DNA from: Sthenelais limicola
Taxonomy: Eukaryota > Annelida > Polychaeta > Phyllodocida > Sigalionidae
Direction: 5' to 3'
Assembly: GCA_942159475.1 (NCBI GenBank)
Contig: OW804102.1
Location: 24,680,684 to 24,744,683 of the forward strand
Length of the DNA: 64,000 bases
Below the pieces are notes generated by a model that saw nothing but the letters and a program-made list of their open reading frames with translations, was not told the origin of the DNA and made no database searches. A program made the position numbers and the translations under genes. This document shows, piece by piece, positions 29,821-37,002 of the stretch (its first letter is position 1; each line of letters opens with the position of its first letter).

Positions 29821-32800
29821 CTAATTCATGTAATCTTCACCCTCTCTACATATGTATGCATCGCGAATTTTTTCCCAAATTTCTCCACAAACATTTGCTC
29901 CTGGGTGCATGTTGGGTTTTATGCATTTGCTCACGCAAGAGCCAAGTCCTGTTGTCCAATATGAGCAATGCTTGTTCCCGGGATGAAGTATTTTTTTCTT
30001 TTTTAAAGTCAGGAGAATATGCACAATTTCGGATTTTTCTTTTTGAAATTTCAGTTTGTATATTTGAATCATTACAGACCTTCTCTGCTTTACCCATTCA
30101 TGATTAATTTCACACAAAGGCTTCTTTGCATTTATGCCGTTTTTTCCCTCGAAGTTCACAAGTAGACTTTGTGCAATGTCTGCTCTATTATGAAACATCA
30201 CTTTTTCGTACTGGAACAAGTGTTCTGCTGATTTAAAAATCAAACCATTTTTCACTAGTTCGCACGAATAATTTAAGGCTAGGACGCAACTGGCATCTTC
30301 TATAACAAAGATACCAGACGGATAGGGGGATAGTGTTAGTTGAAGTGGGAGAGTTCTTACTCCATCAGACTGAACTTCTCTTTTGCAGTAAAAGTATGTA
30401 AACCCATTTTTTACCTGCTTATATGTGTGTAATTCATTGTGATGTTGACGTATGCCGCTATTTTCCACAAAGCAGTTTTCTTTGGTTTTTAGACACGATA
30501 AAAAATTAGAGTATGGGTTTAGAACTCTGGCTTTATTTACACCCTTTGCACTCATTTTATCTTTTTCCCCCTTCACGAAGTAGGATTTTGAGCATAGGGA
30601 AATCATTTCCTCCCCTCTTGCTTCCAGCTTAAATAATCCCACTGTTCTCCTATCATAATCCGCATCGCTTTTACAGCAGCGGCGAGGAAACCAGTTTTTA
30701 AAGTCTGCCTCATGCAACAACCCACACCTTTTTTCTAAAGAAGTTAGATAAGACTTTTTCATACTCGGTTTTATACAATCTTCTAACCCATCCCCAGCAA
30801 AACTTACATATAAAGAATCTGTATCCATCTGACAAACTTCAAACATGGATCTGTCTACATATTTAAGTAGAAAGTCATAGTAAAAGGAAAGCATGTGGAG
30901 CTTGGCAGTTTGTAATAAACAAAATGCTAGCTGGATTGGCAAATCTAGTGTTATTTTAGATTTAGCCATTTGAATTTCGTAGCAGCGGGGCGAAATTTCC
31001 GTCATGTTTTTAAATAGGGGATCATTAACCTTTGTCTTTGCGGAAAATTCATCTGAAACATATATAATGTTTTCATGCTTCATCTTATTAAGAATAAGAG
31101 ACCCAAATGCAGAATTTCCCAAGAGTTTGGAAGTGTCTGCCATTGCAGTAGAGTCTGGATTTTTATCCCCCAACCTCCGTGCATGCTGCACTTGCTCCAT
31201 GAAAGCGCGAAAGCATTTTAACGGAGAAAATTCAACCACTTGATAAATTCGAGTCACTTCCATTCCTTTATCTAAGTACCATTTTAAAAGATCAGATGAA
31301 AGTAAAATCTTTTCTGCAGCCATTCCCCCAACTAACAACCTTCTGCTATCTGTGCTTTGAATTGACTTAAGCGAAAATAAATACTTTGTCATATGCTCAC
31401 CTATGCTCTCTATTGGAATGTCGGATGTGCAAAAAATGGGAGAAAATTCAGAAAAGAAATTATATGGTGATGTCTCTTGCTCAAATCCCTTGGCCCAAAA
31501 AGATGGAACACGAACATCGACCTCAATCAGACCATACAAACTTTCATTTCTTATCCCTGTCAATATCTTATCCTCATTTACACATCCCTTATTTTTAAGA
31601 TAAAAAGATGGTTGCTTGCTGTTAATGTGTTCTTGCAAAAGTGAATCTGAAAGGGAAAGAGCCATAAATTCGCACTCATATATTTCCTCTACTTTATACC
31701 CCATCTCAATTAAAAATTTCTTTTTCTCTTCTGTCCTAGTCCTTCTTGCAAGGAGGGCGGGGTCTTCTGTCTTGGGCATGCACAGTTCGTGTTGATGCCA
31801 CCAACACCCATTGTACTCAAATGCTGTGTGAGTTTCTGGATCAAGTCCGTCTAAAAGATAGGGCCCTACTCGAGATTCCTTTCCATGATTTAATTTATGT
31901 AAAATTGTAATATTTTTCTTTTTTGCAACCCAGTCCATCCAATAATACATAGCAAGATGCTTCCAATTAGGAACAGGAGCAAACCCTGTTTCTTGTCGCC
32001 TTCGAACGTAGTGATAGCATGGAAGTTTTTCTGCAAGTGCATGAAGGTATAGACTATTTGCATCATACCCTTCAATGCTTTTACATAGTGGACCAGAGTT
32101 GTTGCGAATTTTTGTTTCATTTACTTTATGATGTCTGCAGTAGACAATAGATGGACCACCTACAATATTCTGATTAATAGTGTGGTATAAATCTGCATCA
32201 TTTTCACTGAAATTTGAAAAGTATACATTATCTGCCTTACTGGTATTAAAAAGCATTATGCGTGCAATTCCTGGTGCACTAATTGTTGACTTAAAAACAT
32301 CAATCCCTTTTTCAAAGTAAAACAATTGCAACTTTTCAACAGCTTTTACAAAAGGGAGTACATCCAAATTATTGTAAAATCTTAGAAAATCGGAAAAAGT
32401 TTTCATTTCCTTATCTTCCCACACCTGCTTAAGCTGATTATATTTTTCTATTCCTGACTCAGGCTTTGGTGTTTGCATATTTCCACAAGACCATTTTTCA
32501 TATTCCTCATTAAGCACATTTGTATTTTTTAAAGAAGAAAAAAAAGCTTCGTATGGGGGAAGGGAAGTTTCTTTTAATTTTTCAACGCAGTCTAAATATT
32601 CGTACGGAAAATATGACTTCTGTTCCTCAATTTCAAACCCTTTTAAAAAACCAGAATAGCTTATTCCAGGAGCGAGGTAATTAGATATATCCAAAATCTT
32701 AAATCTCTTGGTGGTAATGCAAGTGTATGCATTTCCTTTTTTAATAACAAATCCAGACTTTTTCCCCCTTGCCCCATCCTCTTCTCCCCCGCCTCCTTCC

Positions 32801-35187
32801 TCCTCTGCATCTTTTCCCCCCTCTTCCTCGTCATGACAGCTATCTTCTTCCCATTCCCCCTCTTCCTCCTCTTCTTCATCCTCATCCTCCTCATCCCCCT
32901 CCTCTATTTCAAATTCAAAGCCATGTATTTTTTGTTTCTTCCTTGAACTAGTTTTTAAATGCCTTTTGCGCTTAAGGGAAGTTGGGAGGTTTAGTCCCGA
33001 TAAAATATACTTTTTAACTAAGTTCAAGTCATACTTTGATGAGTTAAATCCCAACACTGGTATTATTGCACAGTATTGATCAAATTGTTTCTTAATGGTT
33101 CGTAAAAGGTTAATCATTTTTTGCTCGCTTGAAATGTTGTGTTTTACTGGTAAGTTTTGGTTGTAAAAAATATCTGCTTCCCTCTTTTCCCAAATAGCAA
33201 TTTCCTCGTCTAGCTGACATAAGTATGTATTCCACTTACATCGCGCCAACTCTTCTGCTTGTTTGGAAATTTTTTCCCAATGATCCAACATGTTAGATAC
33301 TAAGTCATTTGGGTTGGAATTCGTAAAAAAAATGGGCTCCATATTCAAATCCACATTACTACAAACACTAACTGATATTGGGATATGTTTTTCATTCCAT
33401 TTTAACTTCTCTGTATCAAATTTGCAATCAGTCTTCTTTTGTAAAAGAGCTTCAAAATCATACACGAGAAACCAGGGATAGTATCTTTCAGATAAAGGAA
33501 CATCTATCCCCACTTCTTCCAACTTGTCAAATATGGATGTGGGAGTTGAATAAACATTACCAGGATACTTTAGCTTGGTCTTATTAAAGCAATTTGCAGA
33601 ATGCAAAACCAGCTTATGGTGAAGGGAAAAGTGTCGATTGCAAGATTCACATATATGCTTCTTAGCAAAGGAGTCTATTTTTGTAATATAGCTAAAGTGG
33701 TTTTTAAAAAGATTCACGTGCATAAATTTTAAAAACTGAGTCTGAGGAGAGTGTATAAGGGATGTGGTTTCGTTATCTTCAAGAAACAGTACATATATGC
33801 CGAGAGAAAAACATTTTTCAAAATGGACTATGTCTTCAATGCAAATGCCCTTAAACAAATATGGATCTTCTGGGATAGACATATTCATATACTCTCGATA
33901 AACCTTATACAGCTCCTTAACTTTCTTTTCTTGAACCCATTCATGATCTTTAAACATATGCATGTATAAGCAGCGAAAAATGCAGAGATTGTCTGAATAG
34001 TTTTTTCCCTTTCTATTCTTTGACAAAAGCTTCATTGATCTATTGTTAGTAAGGTAGGCAGGAAAGGTATTGGGTTTACCGATAGGAAAGTTCATTCTGA
34101 AAATAAAAAAGTTAACATTTGATACGTACAATACTTTCCATTTCGTATTTGGTTTTGATAAATCAAGAAGAGGGGAAAAGTCAGTTTTTTCAAGTTCGCT
34201 AATTATTGAATTTAAGTGCCGAATGTTTGAAATTGTTCGTGGAAATGGGAATAAGGTATTGTTTAAAAATGGGGTAAAGTACTGAAGTTCATCAGTCTCA
34301 TTATGTTTTAAAATCAAACCAAAGGATATATTCATCCTAAATGCAGTATTTTCCCGCTTGTATATCTTCCGTAAACAGAGGGGTAGAACAGTAGGATCTT
34401 CCAAGTTATCTAGTGGAAAGTTGTAAACTCCTCTAACTCTCCCCCTTTCGTGACCTGCTAAAATCATGTCTCTATTTTCCTCATACACAGTCTTAAGCTC
34501 GGGATATGTTTCTTTTCCACTTTCATCCATCCAGGGTGCGGAATTGGAGTCAAATGGGTAGGGATGAAGCTTGTTCCCACTCTCGTCTCCGTGCATTATG
34601 TCTTCCGGATCTAAAGTCGCATGATGAGTGCGTCTGTGAATAAATAAGTCTTTATAATTCCGGAACTCGGATAAGCAATCTTCGCACACGAGATTCCTCC
34701 TTCCCTTTTCGTTCACATTTTGTTCATCCATTGGAATGGTGGTAGAAATTGGAATGTTCGTATTTTGATCGTTGTCTTTTTCTATGTGGTCTTCATTTGT
34801 TATCTCTTGTGTAGAATCAGTGAAAGAATTCGTTTTTTTATGTCTGCAATTCATTTCATGTTTTTTACGATATGATTGGCGAGTAAAGGTCTTATTACAG
34901 TGTTCGCAAGAAAGATTTATGCTTTTAGATGCACATTTTAGTTCATGATTCCTGCAAGCTAGTGGTCTAGAAAAGCCTTTATCGCAATGTTTGCATATTT
35001 TATTTTCCATATGTCTTAAGCAGGATTTGTGGTGCTCCTTTCGCTCCATCTGCGATTTAAATGACTGACTACAGGAGCGACATAAAAAAGAATGTTCATC
35101 ACTGCCCTTTTCATCTTTCTGCTCTCTCTTTCCTCCCTCTTCTTTTCCTTCTTTTCCTCCTTCCCTTCCTAGTGTATAATTCTCCAT
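29821..35187 (-). CDS. PolB: Protein-primed DNA polymerase B with zinc fingers and a NADAR-like C-terminus
   Basis: 1788 aa, one uninterrupted frame. In order: low-complexity lead; C2H2-type fingers from residue 36 (three in tandem, a fourth near 165-190, another near 530); 3'-5' exonuclease with YDFEALL (D577, E579) and GFNSSKYDL; a very acidic insertion at about 755-805; motif A YDANSLY (D1042); an endonuclease-like insert with FEYNGCWWH near 1125-1131; motif B KLLGNSAFG (K1354, N1358); motif C MDTDSLY (D1455, D1457). After the polymerase, about residues 1625-1778 read as a NADAR/YbiA-like domain: FKSAEHLFQYEK (E1655), W-x3-R-x-x-VM, KFQ, YWTTGLG, PGAN and a final IRDAY. The polymerase copies the linear element from protein-primed ends. 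NADAR proteins hydrolyse ADP-ribose from guanine in DNA. Confidence 0.96.
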   Translation of the reverse strand: MENYTLGREGGKEGKEEGGKREQKDEKGSDEHSFLCRSCSQSFKSQMERKEHHKSCLRHMENKICKHCDKGFSRPLACRNHELKCASKSINLSCEHCNKTFTRQSYRKKHEMNCRHKKTNSFTDSTQEITNEDHIEKDNDQNTNIPISTTIPMDEQNVNEKGRRNLVCEDCLSEFRNYKDLFIHRRTHHATLDPEDIMHGDESGNKLHPYPFDSNSAPWMDESGKETYPELKTVYEENRDMILAGHERGRVRGVYNFPLDNLEDPTVLPLCLRKIYKRENTAFRMNISFGLILKHNETDELQYFTPFLNNTLFPFPRTISNIRHLNSIISELEKTDFSPLLDLSKPNTKWKVLYVSNVNFFIFRMNFPIGKPNTFPAYLTNNRSMKLLSKNRKGKNYSDNLCIFRCLYMHMFKDHEWVQEKKVKELYKVYREYMNMSIPEDPYLFKGICIEDIVHFEKCFSLGIYVLFLEDNETTSLIHSPQTQFLKFMHVNLFKNHFSYITKIDSFAKKHICESCNRHFSLHHKLVLHSANCFNKTKLKYPGNVYSTPTSIFDKLEEVGIDVPLSERYYPWFLVYDFEALLQKKTDCKFDTEKLKWNEKHIPISVSVCSNVDLNMEPIFFTNSNPNDLVSNMLDHWEKISKQAEELARCKWNTYLCQLDEEIAIWEKREADIFYNQNLPVKHNISSEQKMINLLRTIKKQFDQYCAIIPVLGFNSSKYDLNLVKKYILSGLNLPTSLKRKRHLKTSSRKKQKIHGFEFEIEEGDEEDEDEEEEEEGEWEEDSCHDEEEGGKDAEEEGGGGEEDGARGKKSGFVIKKGNAYTCITTKRFKILDISNYLAPGISYSGFLKGFEIEEQKSYFPYEYLDCVEKLKETSLPPYEAFFSSLKNTNVLNEEYEKWSCGNMQTPKPESGIEKYNQLKQVWEDKEMKTFSDFLRFYNNLDVLPFVKAVEKLQLFYFEKGIDVFKSTISAPGIARIMLFNTSKADNVYFSNFSENDADLYHTINQNIVGGPSIVYCRHHKVNETKIRNNSGPLCKSIEGYDANSLYLHALAEKLPCYHYVRRRQETGFAPVPNWKHLAMYYWMDWVAKKKNITILHKLNHGKESRVGPYLLDGLDPETHTAFEYNGCWWHQHELCMPKTEDPALLARRTRTEEKKKFLIEMGYKVEEIYECEFMALSLSDSLLQEHINSKQPSFYLKNKGCVNEDKILTGIRNESLYGLIEVDVRVPSFWAKGFEQETSPYNFFSEFSPIFCTSDIPIESIGEHMTKYLFSLKSIQSTDSRRLLVGGMAAEKILLSSDLLKWYLDKGMEVTRIYQVVEFSPLKCFRAFMEQVQHARRLGDKNPDSTAMADTSKLLGNSAFGSLILNKMKHENIIYVSDEFSAKTKVNDPLFKNMTEISPRCYEIQMAKSKITLDLPIQLAFCLLQTAKLHMLSFYYDFLLKYVDRSMFEVCQMDTDSLYVSFAGDGLEDCIKPSMKKSYLTSLEKRCGLLHEADFKNWFPRRCCKSDADYDRRTVGLFKLEARGEEMISLCSKSYFVKGEKDKMSAKGVNKARVLNPYSNFLSCLKTKENCFVENSGIRQHHNELHTYKQVKNGFTYFYCKREVQSDGVRTLPLQLTLSPYPSGIFVIEDASCVLALNYSCELVKNGLIFKSAEHLFQYEKVMFHNRADIAQSLLVNFEGKNGINAKKPLCEINHEWVKQRRSVMIQIYKLKFQKEKSEIVHILLTLKKKKILHPGNKHCSYWTTGLGSCVSKCIKPNMHPGANVCGEIWEKIRDAYICREGEDYMN

Positions 35188-35956
35188 TATATATATAGTA
35201 GTATGCGTGTATCTTATCCTCTTCTATTATGCTAAAATATAAAAAAAACTTGTCATTATTTTTCAGATCACGAGTGTAAAAGGATCTATGATGATTCAAT
35301 AAAGATCTCCGCCTCCAGTATGCAGCTTCTATAGATATGGAAATACGCATATATATGATCTCAGAGTTTTAAAAAACCTCATACGCAACTAAAATACATA
35401 TATGTAAATTTCCATATCTGTATGATTACGGTTAAAAAGAAAAGCAAAGTATAAAATGTGATATTATATAATAGTAAGTCTAAGACAGCACAAGCATAAA
35501 AGAAGCATGGGATAGACAAATATAATTTCCTCACCTTAAAACAAATGTAAATTTATAGTACAACTTGCTACAATTTTCTTCATAAGCCTGGTATTACTGG
35601 TTATCCCGCTCCTTCATTCCATGAAAGTATAAGTGGTGAAATTTTACTGCGCCTACTTGTTAAGCAAAATCCGTGCGTCTGAGTAACGCTAATAAAGAAA
35701 AGTTAGTCATGCAAATAGTTTATTCGTAAGAAGTCGTGGGGTTAGGGAGTAAAGAAGTGCACAAACAAACTCACCTTTATTTTGCACTATGTATGCATTG
35801 GTGTGTGTCCACTCCGTGTTGAAAAAAGCAGCTGTTAAATTCGGGTTATAATATGTATGTATGTATGTCCAATCCTTTTAGTGCAAAATAAAAAAAAATC
35901 CCAGTTCATTGACTTCATTTGTCCTTATTCTTTTTTCACTATTGCAATGCAAATTA
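35188..35956. promoter_or_regulatory. Upstream region of the polymerase gene
   Basis: 770 bp of AT-rich DNA with no supported gene. It contains octamer-like ATGCAAAT at 35709-35716 and 35946-35953, a (TATG)n run near 35850-35868, and a TATATATA directly before the polymerase ATG. It must hold the minus-strand promoter for the polymerase and the 3' end of the zinc-finger gene. Confidence 0.5.
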
Positions 35957-36385
35957 TTAAAGCTGTGGTGTAGGTTTAAAATGTCTACACCAGTTCTTTA
36001 AATGGTTGGCTAAATAATCAGTTCTAGCAAATTTGGAGCCACAATGAGTGCATTTCGGTAGTTGAATTGGTCTATGCTTGTGTTTCCTATGTCTGGACAG
36101 GTTGGAATTAGCCCTAAAAGCACGATTACAATGCTCGCATCTATACTTCGCTTCTCCATCTTTACCATCCGCAGCTCTGATTCTAGGACGCCCTATTCGT
36201 TTGGTATTCTTCCCTCGTGTCTTCTTTCCCTTGTCTTCATCATTAAGTGTTCTTTTGTTAAAGTAAGGTATGCATTTACTATCCTTCCATTGCTTCTTTT
36301 CTTCCTTTTCCAAATTAAGTCTAGCAATTGAGGCTGCTTTCACCAATAAATCAAATGGGGTTTCAGAAATCGTGTCCATGTTCAT
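35957..36385 (-). CDS. Two-finger C2H2 protein with AT-hook
   Basis: 142 aa from ATG 36385, the gene nearest the right repeat. It has an AT-hook-like KRIGRPRIR (about residues 62-70), then a C2H2 finger CEHCNRAFRANSNLSRHRKH and a second CTHCGSKFARTDYLANH-type finger closing with a Cys. The fingers resemble those at the N-terminus of the neighbouring polymerase (C-x2-C-x-K/R-x-F, N-H-x-x-x-C endings), suggesting a common source. Likely an early DNA-binding regulator, or a factor that recognises the element ends. Confidence 0.78.
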   Translation of the reverse strand: MNMDTISETPFDLLVKAASIARLNLEKEEKKQWKDSKCIPYFNKRTLNDEDKGKKTRGKNTKRIGRPRIRAADGKDGEAKYRCEHCNRAFRANSNLSRHRKHKHRPIQLPKCTHCGSKFARTDYLANHLKNWCRHFKPTPQL

Positions 36386-36641
36386 TCTATAAGCACATTA
36401 ACCAACTCGTGAAACAAAGCTAGACATGAATGGTTAAAGCAAGCTTTACTATATCCATAATATTTAGTAGGTCGGTGCTATGTTTATTACTACATTAAGC
36501 GGAACTTGTGACCAACAATCGCACTGAATGCACTAGTGTATTCATTCTCGCGATTCACCATCTGGCGGATAGTTTGCAAAGCATATTTTGCAATAGCTTT
36601 CATACAATATCCTCTTACAAATAGAAAAACAAATAATAGTC
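36386..36641. other. Spacer inside the right end
   Basis: 256 bp between the zinc-finger gene and the tRNA-like sequence. AT-rich. It probably holds the promoter of the zinc-finger gene. No gene or repeat recognised. Confidence 0.5.
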
Positions 36642-36714
36642 GCCTTGATAGCTCAAATAAAAGAGCGTTAGACGGAAGATCTACAGGTTCTCGGTTCAAT
36701 CCCGAGTCAGGGTA
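36642..36714 (+). tRNA. tRNA-Phe-like sequence (GAA anticodon), probably degenerate
   Basis: 73 nt fold into a cloverleaf: acceptor GCCTTGA/TCAGGGT (seven pairs with two G-U), D stem GCTC/GAGC, anticodon loop CGGAAGA, variable AGGTT, T arm CTCGG-TTCAATC-CCGAG, discriminator A. The anticodon arm sequence GCGTTAGAC-GAAGATCTA is that of animal tRNA-Phe. Defects: position 33 is G instead of the near-universal U, the outer anticodon pair is broken, and the D loop is A/T-only and lacks G18-G19. The B box (GGTTCAATCC) is intact. This suggests a captured tRNA that has decayed or been repurposed. Translation function is doubtful. Confidence 0.6.
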
Positions 36715-36738
36715 GGGCTATTTTATCTAAAGACTAGT

Positions 36739-36902
36739 CCTCCACCTGGTGGTGAAAGCATTCCAAACTAGCCCACCACCTGGTGGGGGTGTAAAAAGTT
36801 AAAAAAAGTATTCCTATTAGTTCGCCACCTCGTGGCTGGCATGCAAAGCCACTGAGGCGCCACCTGGCTGGCACGCAAGGTCACTGAGGCTCCACCTGGT
36901 GG
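36739..36902 (-). promoter_or_regulatory. Right cluster of CTCF-core-like motifs
   Basis: Five minus-strand sites: CCACCAGGTGGAGG (36739-36752), CCACCAGGTGGTGG (36773-36786), CCACGAGGTGGCGA (36822-36835), a weaker CCAGCCAGGTGGCGC (36857-36871), and CCACCAGGTGGAGC (36889-36902), the mirror of the left-end site. All point leftwards, into the element, so the two clusters are convergent. The first two are outside the terminal repeat. Confidence 0.5.
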
Positions 36903-36996
36903 TTGGTGTGCAAAGCTGTCTAAGCGCTTCAATATTGCTAGGTCAAATCGACACAAAAGTGCTAAAGTAGCGTCAAATGCGCTTGCTATTACTACT
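36818..36996 (-). repeat. Right terminal inverted repeat of the Polinton
   Basis: The outer 114 bp (36883-36996) are identical to the left repeat in inverse orientation. The inner part, down to about 36818, carries one more copy of a short subrepeat (a GCCTCAGT-type unit with a GCCAGGTGGC core) than the left end. The difference looks like a subrepeat expansion or loss, not point-mutation decay. Confidence 0.93.
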
Positions 36997-37002
36997 GTCG
37001 TT
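36997..37002. repeat. Right target-site duplication GTCGTT
   Basis: Exact copy of the 6-bp sequence at 15709-15714, immediately after the terminal ATTACTACT of the right inverted repeat. Confidence 0.93.

Larger units (their letters stand above)
15715..36996. mobile_element. Complete Maverick/Polinton element, 21,282 bp
   Basis: The element is bounded by inverted repeats starting AGTAGTAATAGC and a perfect GTCGTT duplication; 6-bp duplications are the Polinton signature. Inside are the diagnostic Polinton genes: protein-primed PolB, rve integrase with chromodomain, FtsK/HerA-like ATPase, double-jelly-roll major capsid and penton-like minor capsid. Core genes lie on the minus strand without introns. 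Accessory genes lie mainly on the plus strand of the left half, and two of them are spliced. Identical terminal repeats and open core frames suggest recent insertion. The maturation protease normally found in the family is not visible. The element could be a transposon, an endogenous virus (adintovirus-like) or both; the sequence alone does not decide. Confidence 0.96.

Noticed and set aside
18847..35953. Four ATGCAAAT octamers in the Polinton as a coordinated regulon
   Set aside because: In about 21 kb of AT-rich DNA one or two are expected by chance. Only the one beside the TATA box at 18865 has supportive context.
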